NCBI RefSeq assembly: GCF_000208745.1
Contig: NC_030856.1
Location: forward strand, 7,355,186-7,419,185
Length of the DNA stretch: 64,000 nucleotides
Reading direction: 5' to 3'
From: Theobroma cacao
Taxonomy: Eukaryota > Streptophyta > Magnoliopsida > Malvales > Malvaceae
The notes under the pieces were generated by a model. It did not search any database. It saw only the letters and a list, made by a program, of their open reading frames with translations, and was not told the origin of the DNA. Shown here one piece after another: positions 23,833 to 33,837 of this stretch. Position 1 is the stretch's first letter, and each line of letters begins with the position of its first letter. Position numbers and translations under genes: made by a program.

Positions 23833-25337
23833 ATAAATAGGACTTCATCCACTTCTGGCTCTTCAACAACAACAGCTTTCTCATCAATATTTTTACCTTA
23901 CTTTTGCACACTTTCTCCACATGACCTTGCTGGTGACACCTCTTGCACTTAACATTTGGTTGAAACCAGTAAAACTTCTCTGTATGATTCATTTTTTTTT
24001 TTTTCAGTATGTTTGATATCCATCCAATTTAATGGAAAGCATTTGTTCTTCATTCCCACTGTGAAAAGTCTTGACTATTCAAAGTTTGTCTTTGAAGGTT
24101 AACTCAAAGCCCTCATCTGCTAGTTGACCTACATTGAGTAAGTTTTGGCTTACATCAGGAGCAAAATACACATTTGCCACTGATTTAGTCCCATTTGGTG
24201 TTTGTACCCCCACTATACTAGTTCCAAAAATTAGCAACATGTCACCATTTCCAATCTCCATTTGAGTTCTAACACTCTCATTTAGACTGATGAAGTTTTC
24301 TTTGCAACCGGTTATATGGTTTGAACAGCCACTATCCAATAACCAGGTGTCTTTCCTCTTTTTAATATCAACCTTCTTGACCATAAATAGGACTTCTTCA
24401 TCCACTTGAGGCTCTTCAACAACAGCAGCTTTCTCATCAATATTGTTACCTTACTTTTGCACACTTTCTCCACATGCCTTGCTAGTGACACCTCTTGCAC
24501 TTAACATTTGGTTGAAACTAGTAAAACTTCTCTGCATGATTCTTTTTTTTTTTTTTGCAATGAAAGCAAGGTGGAAATGACTTCTTACTTTTCCCATGTC
24601 TCTTCTCATCTAACTTTTTTTCCTTTATCCTTTCTGTCAATTTCATTCTTCTAAGAATTACTACTACCAAGTTTTACACTTTTTGATTACACTACCAAGG
24701 CATTCTCAATAAGACCTTTTTGCCTAAAGGCTCTCCTCTGCTCTAAGCCTTTTAGTGCATTTACCAATTCCTTAAAGGTCATCTGACTAATGTCCCTACA
24801 GTCATATAATGATGAGATTTTAGACTCATACTTCTTTGGTAATCCTATCAGCATCTTACACTCTAATCTTTCCTCATCCATCTCTTTCCCAAGCAACCTA
24901 CACAGGTTTACAATCCCTATCATCTTCCTAGAAAATTCCCTAATAGTTTCATTATCATCCATTGACAGCATCTCAAATTGCCAAGACAAATTTAAGGCCT
25001 GGATTTTTCTAGTTTTATCGCTACTACGAAATTTCTCTTTTAAATGATCCCAAACATCTTTTGGGTTATCTCAATTCATTATCCTAGAAAATATTTCATC
25101 AGAAACTGTCGATTGTAAATAAGAAAGTGCCTTATATCTTTTTTCCTTGTCTTCTTCAAATTGCCTTATCTGAGCTAGAGTTGGGTTGGCATGCCTTTAA
25201 ATAGCTTCTGCTCCGGTCTCCACCACTTTTCAGAGAGAAAAAGCTTTGAGATAAGACTACATTTTCACTGACCAAAAAACATAATTTTCTTCAATAAAGA
25301 CTAGAGGAGTAGTAGTGCTAAACCTTGAGGTAACCAT
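23833..25337 (-). pseudogene. Copia gag and protease remains, with internal duplication
   Basis: Read on the minus strand from an ATG at 25337. It begins MVTSRFSTTTP, then a DUF4219/UBN2-type gag (FEMLSMDDNETIREF, LIGLPKKYESKISSL), a CCHC zinc knuckle, and the protease DSG motif with GAG-pre-integrase sequence (24405-24079). A second copy of the zinc-knuckle stretch ([11 protein letters not shown]) follows at 23992-23836. Several stops break the gag frame (for example near 25288 and 25200). The repeated knuckle (about 24540-24385 and about 23992-23836) shows a partial tandem duplication before CACTA insertion in the second copy. Confidence 0.82.
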
Positions 25338-25419
25338 GAATCAAAACCTTAAAATAAAGCTGGAAACTAAACATGAGTGGAAAAAACAAAAGGAAAACCG
25401 GCCCCTTAAGACACTTTTT

Positions 25420-25431
25420 GCTATGACATCA
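25420..25431 (-). other. Probable primer-binding site of the copia element
   Basis: Immediately inside the 5' LTR the minus strand reads TGATGTCATAGC, 9 of 12 identical to the usual initiator-methionine tRNA site TGGTATCAGAGC of plant copia elements. It is degenerate, in keeping with an old element. Confidence 0.6.
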
Positions 25432-25898
25432 TGTAAAAACTTTGATTAAGCTCAATTAATAAGCATAAGAATGAAGAATAGAGGAGCTGAAAGAAGAAAA
25501 TTGGGATAAAGAAAATTGGAGATCAAAACTCTATAAACAAACCAAGCCGAAAAACTCGACATTGGGGAAATGAAACTTAAAAGAGAAAATAGCTAAGCAC
25601 AGGAATCCAGACAAGGATTCCTGTGCACTACAATGGCCTTCAACGACTAAGAGAAAAGTAAAGCAAAGAAATAAAATGTGGCTTTTCAGCCTTACTTTCA
25701 GTCAAATAAAACGACACTAACAAGAGGCGTTTAAGCCATCAAATCTAAAGTCCAAAACGACAGCTTACTAAGTGTTTCATTAAACTATGAATCATAACGA
25801 CACCGTTTAGAACTTTCTTCTTCCCTTCAACGGTCAGTTGACCTTGGTGCCCTGATACTTCTTTAAATTCACCATTTAAAATCATTGGATTCTCAACA
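25432..25898 (-). repeat. Right (5') copia LTR, complete
   Basis: This 467-bp LTR starts TGTAAAAAC and ends TCTCAACA on the plus strand, followed by the AATCT duplication. The first two thirds match 7456-7789. Confidence 0.85.
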
Positions 25899-27145
25899 AA
25901 TCTTCCATTGAAGTCCTTTGAACATTGTACAAAGTCATCAAACCCTTGAAACTTTTAAGATATGTTGTTGGCAGAAGCCCAAAGAACTCATTGTTGGAGA
26001 GGTCTAAGATTCGCAGAGCTGAGAAGTGCGATTCATTTTCTGAAGGGTTTATTTGACCATGGAAATAGTTGGAGCGCAAGACAAGAACTTGTAGCTGAGG
26101 AAGAGTTCCCAACCAGTAGGGAAAGGTATCATTCATCTTGTTGTTTCCAAGATTTAACACTTCCAAATCATGACAGTTCACCAAGGATTTAGGAAATGGC
26201 CCGCCAAAATCATTGTTGTTGAGGTTAAGCATCGGTAATTTGTTGTTGGCAACAAACGAATTAGGGATATTTCCATGAAATTTATTCGTGTGCAAATCCA
26301 GGACATTAAGATTAGACCTGATATCTCCCAAGACCAGACATTCTAGAATAGCTCGACTCAAGTTGTTATTAAACAAGTCAAGAACTGAAATTGACATCAA
26401 ATTGCATATTGCAGATGGAATTTCTCCAATCAATTTCTTTTTGAGATTAAGAAAATTACCAGCCTTAAATGTTGCTGTTTGAAAGGTCTAATTATTCCAA
26501 ACTCTCTTGAATTATCAAAAAATTTGAAAATTCAGTTACATTGCAAGAAGACAACGATAAAAACTAAGATTAGGCAAGACAAATCTAGCGTTGCTATTAT
26601 TGCTCAGGGATAGTGGAATGTTATGTGAAAGAACAAGTGAATCAAGGCTTTGAAGCTTTAAAAACATAGTTGCCTCGATGACACGGATTTTATTGTAAGA
26701 AAGGTTTAGATAGATCAAACCTTCGAGATTTCTTACAAAATTCGGAAATTCACTTATGTTGCAAGAAGATAATTCTAATTTGGGCAAGGAGTTATACGCA
26801 TTGCTTCCACTGGTCAATGACAGTAAAGCATTATTTGAGACAGATAGAGCCCAAAGATACTTAAGCTTTGATAGTTTATCGAATTTAAAAATGCCATCCA
26901 ACTTATTTGAGGAAAGATCAAGATGGGTAATGTTCACAAGTTTGAAAATAGAGCTTGGAATTGGACCATTCATCTCATTATTCTGCAGGGAAACAATCTC
27001 CAAGGAAGCAACCTTCTCAAATGGGTCAATAGGACCAATTAGGTTGTTATAACTGAGATCCAAATCAACCAAAGTTGGAAGAGTAAACAACCAATTTGGT
27101 ACTCTACCATAGAGAAAGTTATGGTCCAAGTGTAGTCTCAATAGT
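25899..27145 (-). pseudogene. RLP-II pseudogene, middle part, right of the transposon nest
   Basis: This is the N-terminal continuation of the fragment at 6860-7455. Two open stretches (25899-26433 and 26536-27141) encode LRRs matching the middle of the intact 1103-aa RLP at 38668. Between them about 150 bp are lost, corresponding to the LRRs before NKLTGEIP, with stops. Homology stops abruptly at 27145, so the signal peptide, cap and about 450 residues of LRRs are missing. The spliced-in ending LLRIQ after SMED is LTR sequence. Confidence 0.88.
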
Positions 27146-27640
27146 ATTATTAGTTTTTGTTTAATATATTATTAGATTTTATAATCTATTTTTAAAAAAT
27201 TAAAAAAAAAATTATTATGCTATTTTTATAAACTTTTTAATTTTATAACATTAATGAATTTTGAACAATTAATTTATAATTTATGATTCAATAAAGTTTT
27301 TAAAATATATAAAAAATAATAAGCAAAGAAAAACATATTTAAATTTTTAATATTATAAATCTCAGTATGTACATATTTAATATTATTAATATATTTCCTA
27401 TAAAGGATTAATAAAATTTTAAATAAAAAAAGTTAAAAAAAAATCAGCCNAATGAATTTTGAACAATTAATTTATAATTTATGATTCAATAAAGTTTTTA
27501 AAATATATAAAAAATAATAAGCAAAGAAAAACATATTTAAATTTTTAATATTATAAATCTCAGTATGTACATATTTAATATTATTAATATATTTCCTATA
27601 AAGGATTAATAAAATTTTAAATAAAAAATTAAAAAAAATA
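27146..27640. repeat. AT-rich filler with 198-bp direct duplication around a single N (27450)
   Basis: About 27253-27449 and 27451-27640 are nearly identical and meet at one N, as around 8434. This is very AT-rich DNA without a gene, replacing the lost 5' part of RLP-II. The duplication is probably an assembly join. Confidence 0.7.
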
Positions 27641-28047
27641 GTAATACCGATAGAATTCTCCAACAGAATATTCTGTTGGAAAATTTTCGTTGGTAATGGC
27701 TTATTCCAATGAAAAATTTCATTGGAAAATTTAGCAAGCTTTAAATTTTTCTTGGCCCCTTAAACTTTTTGACGGATTTCCAATGGAAAGTTTGACAGAA
27801 GTAAATTTTTTTGGCACCCAACAAATTATTTTTTATTGAAAAATTTCAACAAAAATCCATTGGAAAGTTTGGCAGGAGTTTTTTTTTTTTTTGCTCCAAA
27901 AAAAATTTCGTCGGATTTCCAACAGAATATTTCTATTGAAAATCCATTGAAAATATGTTAGAAAAAATGCAAATAAATTTCTATTAGAAATATATTGGAA
28001 ATTTTCAACGGAAATTTTTCGTCGGAAAAAATCAGTTTTCTTGTAGT
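27640..28047. mobile_element. CACTA-derived remnant (subterminal repeats)
   Basis: It contains the same TTCCAACGGAA-type inverted units as elements A and B, ending in TTTTCTTGTAG, close to the complement of CACTACAAGAAAA, but without the last bases. There is no coding capacity. The other end is not clear; the preceding AT-rich DNA back to 27146 may belong to it. Confidence 0.6.
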
Positions 28048-29298
28048 TTAGCAATGAATTTCTCCATTGAGAAAAAGAAACATAATATTTTGAATTTCCT
28101 CGGTGATTAAAGGTCATTTTGAAGGCTTTTCACTATTATGGTCACATGTTTCAGCAGTTCTTGTGTCATTTGCTTGGTTGTTAAATTCAGAACAAAATGA
28201 TCCACAATGCTTTTACTCAATTTTAAAAATACAAATTGATTGATTGATGGTATTAATGCATTTTATAATTTATTTTTTACATTAATTTTAAATTGAAAAT
28301 ATTTTATCAATAATAAATATAAAAAATAATTTATATTTGATGCACCAACAGTATATTAGTTAACCACAAAATGACACATCATCACTAAGTTAAAATTCAT
28401 TAAGCCCTTAAAAATAAATGTAAATAATTTATAACATTTAATTGTATAAAAACTGAAATAAGTTTTCTTGCTCTTGGAACTCTATCTTGACATTAAAAAA
28501 AAAAAAAACTCTCTCTCACTGATTCTTTCATTTTGAATTTAGATTCAAGAAATAGTAATACATGAACAACAGAGTTGTTAGAGCTCTGAACAAATGCCCA
28601 TGGACTACAAGTACAAGACCGTAACTGCTCATTCCATCATCAAGAGAGTTCTTGAGATTGTGTTGTATCCTGCAAAGCAAATATTGCAGGCGGTTTCCAA
28701 GTTTCAAACCTTAGCTTTCTCCTTCTCTTTATCCCTCCACGTTCTGTTGTGCTTCCATTGTCACTGATTTCTTTCAAGTGATGATATGCTTTTAACTAAA
28801 CCAAGATACTTGGTAATTCTGATATGTCGCATCCCCTTGATAACTGAATCCACTTCATGTGGTAAGTGCATCATGACTCAGGTTAGAAGGATGCATTGAC
28901 TAGCAAATTGGTTTATGGTCATGTGTTCGGAATTCCAATCACTGTTGTTTTGTATTGTTATTTGTCAAATCTGGATTGTTTTTGAGAGAATCATTAAGAA
29001 AGTTAGAGAAAAACTTATTAAACTTTTAATATAATTAAATGCTATAAATTATTGATATTTATTCTTAAGGACCTAATAAGTTTTAATTTTATTTATTAAT
29101 GATGTATCATTTTGTGGTTTACTAATAGTGTATAGCTTGCATAATGTGCATCAAATAAAAACCCCAGAAAAAAATACAAAAATAAAAAATTGGATAAAAA
29201 GGGAGAAAATCATGTTTGGTGTATTACAATTTGAAGTGAATTAAATTTACCCTCTGAAATTTTAAATGTAACACTTACCTATCTTATGATTTTTCACA
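28048..29298. other. Intergenic DNA without a visible gene
   Basis: AT-rich sequence. A phrase around 28205-28280 (containing gattgattgatg) recurs near 43625, 48300, 49098 and 53733, marking a shared cluster-specific non-coding repeat. No ORF of interest. Confidence 0.4.
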
Positions 29299-29843
29299 TC
29301 ACTTAGTTTTTCTACCTTCATTGCCATTCATCATAGCTATCATATTTTCGATCACCCTGATTGGTAATGTACCACTAAAGTCATTGGTGGAGATGTCACA
29401 AATTCTCAAGCTGGAGAAGGAGTGCTCAATCCTGAAATTGCTTGTGAAGCAATGGAGGGAATTAGACCTTAAAACAACAACTTGTAATTCTTTTAGCATT
29501 TCTTGCCAAGCAGGGTATGTATCATTTAGCTTGTTGTTGCCAAGATCCAAAAGCTTCCAAGTTCCTACATTTCGTGGAAGACTCTGGCAGTGGCCCTTCC
29601 AATTAATTACCATTCAAGTTGGGATCCCCTAATTCACAGCCTTCGGGAAATGTTGGGAGGAATGCTGCAATAAAGCCTATTCATTCGTAAATTCAACACT
29701 CTGAGGCTTTTGCTTAAATTTCTAAAACATTGTGGAATGGTTCCATTGAAATGGTTATGAGAAAAATCGAGAACCTGTAGATTACTTATACTGCATGGCA
29801 AAGAAGATATTTTTGCACTAAAACTATCGTTTGAGACTGCCAA
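29299..29843 (-). pseudogene. Divergent RLP relic
   Basis: Two minus-strand pieces (29634-29843 and 29299-29613) encode LRRs of the same C-terminal RLP region (LDFSHNHFNGTIPQ; LDLGNNKLNDTYPAW; LRICDISTNDFSGTLP). They are separated by a frame break and lack both ends. They are much more diverged than the other copies, so this is an older member of the cluster. No intact product. Confidence 0.75.
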
Positions 29844-30545
29844 AAAATTAATCGAGCGTGGAATTGAAAGGGCTCCCTGAATTTTTATTATTTTCTCATA
29901 TTTAATTACTCTTAGATTGTGAAGTTCTTTCTGATTAAACTAATTTTTTCAGAATCTCTTAAATCATAAAGAAGAAGGCCTTGAATAATTTTGTCCAGTC
30001 TCTAGATCACTCCTGACCTTAGTACCAATGGTTCTAAAGTCAAAGTATATACACAGAAAATTTTGATTTTTCTCTCCTGGTTTGCATTGTTCTATTTGCT
30101 TTGCCTTTACCTAACACATGCATGGAATTGCCTGTGTTAGAACAAGCAAAATTCTCAAGCATGACCTATTTTGTGGAAATTCGGCTTTATGTTTAAAGAA
30201 ATTCTATTTTTACATTCATCTTCTATGATTTACTTGCTTACAAGTTCTTTCTTTGGATAACTTGCTGAAAGAATTCAACTTTAAATTGGAATCTTATAAC
30301 TTCAGTAACACGCTTACAGGTTCTTTCTTTGGATAAGCGAGTAATTTCATTCATCAAAGTACATAAACATGTTACAAGTTCACAGGTGACAGTACCCTCA
30401 GGAATCAAGACAGTCAAAACAAACAAGGAGAAAACTGCTAAAGAATCCAAGCCCTGAGAAAAAAAAAAAAAAAAATAGTTATTCCTCAAAAATTTCTTCA
30501 ACAAACCTCCAAAGAGCAGCATCTGTCTTCATAGATTCTTCTTCT
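29844..30545. other. 3' flank of the fused mini-RLP, shared with RLP-II
   Basis: About 30055-30545 matches the 3' flanks of RLP-II at 6483-6859 and 38245-38667, including the phrases around the probable 3' UTR. No gene seen. Confidence 0.5.
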
Positions 30546-32330
30546 TCAATGATATCTCTTCAATCTCCTCAGAATTTTGTAGCCTAGTTTTTGAACCATC
30601 CTAACAAGCCATTCTGGTTTTCTAATCGTCAACATGATATATCCTGCAGATAATCCAAGCACCAACCCGCATCCATAGCCCATCATTACAAATTTCCAAT
30701 TCAATGGACAAGGAAAAATTCCTTCCTCATGAAAAACAGATTCCGGTGGTTCTTGTTCCTCATCCTTGCCACACCTCTTTGACACTGGAAATCCGCACAA
30801 TCCCAAGTTGCCACCATAGTAATCATTCAGAAAGGTATTGAATTGATTTCCCTGAGGTATATGTCCAACAAGCTGGTTCTGTGACAGGTTTAACACTTCA
30901 AGAAATATCAAACCAATCAACTGCATAGGAATCTCCCCGACAAGCTTGTTGGAAGAGAGATCCAGTGACTCAAGCGCTGCTAGATTCCCCAATGAGGAAG
31001 GAATATGACCTGTTAGGCTGTTATGGGAAAAATTGAGCACTTGGAGAGAAATGAGGTCTCCAACTATTTCTGGAATTTTTCCTAGGAATTTGTTGCTTGA
31101 CATATCAATGGTTGTAAAAAGAGTTAGAATTCTCTTGAGTTCCACGTCCAAATTTTTCACTCTGACACGCACTGAAAAATTGTAATAAAGATTAAAATCT
31201 TCCATGGATTTCGTTTGAACATTGGACAAATTCATCATACCCTCGAAACTTTTAAAATATGTTGTTGGTAGAAAACCAGAGAACTCGTTGTTGGAGAGGT
31301 CTAAGATTCGCAGAGCTGAGAAGTGCGATTCATTCTCTGAAGGCCTGATTTGACCATGGAAATAGTTGGAGCGCAAGACAAGAACTTGTAGCTGAGGAAG
31401 AGTTCCCAACCAGTGGGGAAAGGTATCATTTATCTTGTTGTTTCCAAGATTTAACACTTGCAAATCACGACAGTTCTCCAAGGATTTAGGAAATGGCCCA
31501 TCAAAATCATTGTTGTTGAGGTTAAGTATCTGTAAGTTGTTTCCTACAACAAACGAATCAGGGAGTTTCCATCAATGGTTGTAAAAAGAGTTAGAATTCT
31601 CTCAAGTTCAATGTCAAAACCTTTCACTGTGACACGCACGGAAAAAATGGTAATAAAGATTAAAATCTTCCATAGATTTCCTTAGAACATTGGACAAATT
31701 CATCATACCCCTAAAATTTTTAAAATATGTTGTTGGTAAAAAACCAGAGAACTCATTGTGGGAGAGGTCTAAGATTCCCAGAGCTGGGAAGTGCGATTCA
31801 TTCTCTGAAGGCCTGATTTGACCATGGAAATAGTTGGAGCGCAAGACAAGAACTTCTAGCCGAGGAAGAGTTCCCAACCAGTGGGGAAAGGTATCATTTA
31901 TCTTGTTGTTTCCAAGATTTAACACTTGCAAATCATGACAGTTCTCCAGTGATTTAGGAAGTGGCCAGTCAAAATCATTGTTGTTGAGGTTAAGTATCTG
32001 TAATTTGTTTCCTACAACAAACGAATCAGGGATGTTTCCATGAAATTTATTCGTGTGCAAATCTAGGACTGTAAGATTAGGGATCTTACCTCTCGAGATC
32101 AGACAATCTGGAATAGCTCCACTCAACTTGTTATTGGACAAGTCAAGAATTGAAATTGACATCAAATTACATATGGAAGAAGGAATTTCTCCAATCAAGT
32201 TATTTTTTGAGGTTAAGAAAACTTCCAGGGAAGAATTGGAAGAGAAACTAGATAATGAGCAATCAACTTTAAAGTTCAAGGACAAGAGGAGGAAAGAAAG
32301 GACCAAATACCATTGTATGAACCCTTTCAT
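30546..32330 (-). pseudogene. Mini-RLP tandem fusion, frameshifted
   Basis: Read on the minus strand. 32330-31614 encodes a mini-RLP start (MKGFIQWYLVLSFLL signal peptide, SSFSSNSS, then C-terminal LRRs) as far as SMEDFNLYYHF, where one extra A in an A-run shifts the frame and ends the ORF. The sequence runs on to about 31575 and is then joined to a second partial copy that restarts inside the LRRs (about 31570). That copy is open through 30546 with LRRs, island, transmembrane helix (GYGCGLVLGLSAGY) and tail (KILRRLKRYH). The same six or so LRRs thus occur twice. It looks like unequal crossing-over between two mini-RLPs followed by a frameshift. No full receptor is expected; the first ORF could give a 238-aa secreted LRR fragment. 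Confidence 0.82.
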
Positions 32331-33837
32331 TTTTCTTTTCTCAGAAATGATGAAAGAAGCAAAATGGAAAGCTGAATGTGAAGGCTGAGAGAGATAAGAG
32401 TGGAGCCATATTTATACACATGATTTCAAGCAAACAACCACCAGTCATGTTCAGACATTCAAACAACCAATTTTTTTTTGGGAAGTCAAACAACCATTTT
32501 TATTATTGATATTTTTTAAAAGAAAATTATTTCATACATTGTTAATTTGTAAATTTCATCAACTAAATTAATTAGATTGTCACATACTTCAATATTAAAA
32601 TATATTTAAAAAATTAATAATTTAATACAATACATAAAAAATATGTAACAATATTTTAACTTTAAGTTAGAAACATGGGGACTATTGTTTTTTTGGTAAC
32701 CCCCACTGGTTCAATTCAAGTAACCAAAAAACTTATCTCTCGTAATTATTAATATCATAAATATTGTTTACGATATTTTATTGTAGCCTTAGAATTCAAG
32801 CCATCAAAGAATCAGCGAAGAGTGCAATAAACTTTTTGTCAGATATGAAGTTTTTTAAAAACTTCTTATGCCATTAATCAGATATTAATTTAAAAACAAA
32901 ATGATCTTGATAAGCTCAACTAGAAAGTCCATAGTGCTTTCCAAATTAGAAGCCATCGTCTACCTCCTCAAGCATACTCAACATGCCAACCCCACATATC
33001 GTGAAACATGCTGTCCTTCGGACATATTTTAAGCTTTAAAATAGATACAAATTTGGCACCTTCATTGCACTTTGATTCAAACTGATAGGTTTGTTTACGA
33101 TGTCAGTGACAAACTTATATGTATATTCTCAAAGCTTCATGAATTTGATTATTAAAGAAAAAAAAGATGATCATGATCCAATATCTCAATTTTATGAAAT
33201 CTAATTTTGAAGAAAGAAATTTCAAACCCAGTTCTTTATTTGTTATCTTCGTCGAATACTTACCCAAGTGCAAAGGCTTATCGTTAGTATTCACATCTTC
33301 CTAGTCAAATAGTTCAATTCAAGTCCTCTCTTTTCTCACATCCAAGGGAAAATCAAAGAGAATTTCCGTAGTTTTAACGGAAAAGAAAAGAACAGGAAAG
33401 AACAAAGTCAAGTCTTTTTGCAGTGCCTTCCTTCCGTGTTAAATTATAGTGTAATTTACAATTGAGACCTCCATTGCTACAAAATTTATAGTATAATTTA
33501 ACATGTAAGTGTTCAACTAGTCAAAAAGCAAATGAATAATATATCCATGAACATCATGCTTTCATAGGAAAACATTATAGTCATGATTCTTGTGAAGGCA
33601 CCGTGTTGACTTGGGAAGAAGTTAGAATTTGTAGCATTCTGTCCGCATCATGGAATTAAATCTGGGGTCATTGCATGGATAATACACAGCAAGAATTCCA
33701 TTTCTCTCATTTCGGTTGCTTCAGATTTCACTTCTCTAAAAAAATCTCATCATTTTTTTATAATTCCCAATGTCACATGCAAGTCAATCTAAATTAGCAG
33801 AGGTTGAAAATATTGTTGCATTATATATGGCTGGAAT
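32331..33837. other. Mini-RLP promoter region, then start of duplicated block 2
   Basis: About 32331-32720 is the 5' flank shared with the other mini-RLPs (45803-46280 and 51341-51720). About 32774-33837 is the copy of 249-1378, the RLP-I 3' flank. It has no N gap, and carries a small insertion near 33640-33675 relative to block 1. No gene. Confidence 0.6.
32409..32417 (-). promoter_or_regulatory. TATA-like box of the fused mini-RLP
   Basis: The minus strand reads GTATAAATA about 80 nt before the ATG at 32330. The box is conserved at the same spacing in the other mini-RLPs (45881, 51421). Confidence 0.5.

Larger units (their letters stand above)
7456..25898 (-). mobile_element. Nested insertion: Ty1/copia element carrying two inverted CACTA elements
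   Basis: The outermost element is an LTR retrotransposon on the minus strand, inserted in an RLP-II coding region. Its ends are TG (7456) and CA (25898), flanked by the 5-bp duplication AATCT at 7451-7455 and 25899-25903. In order it contains: a truncated 3' LTR (7456-7789), CACTA element A (about 7790-17436), an inverted copia internal segment (17437-18535), CACTA element B on the minus strand (18536-23832), copia gag and protease remains (23833-25431), and the 5' LTR (25432-25898). Internal flanks show that the central copia segment has been inverted between the two CACTA copies. Confidence 0.88.
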
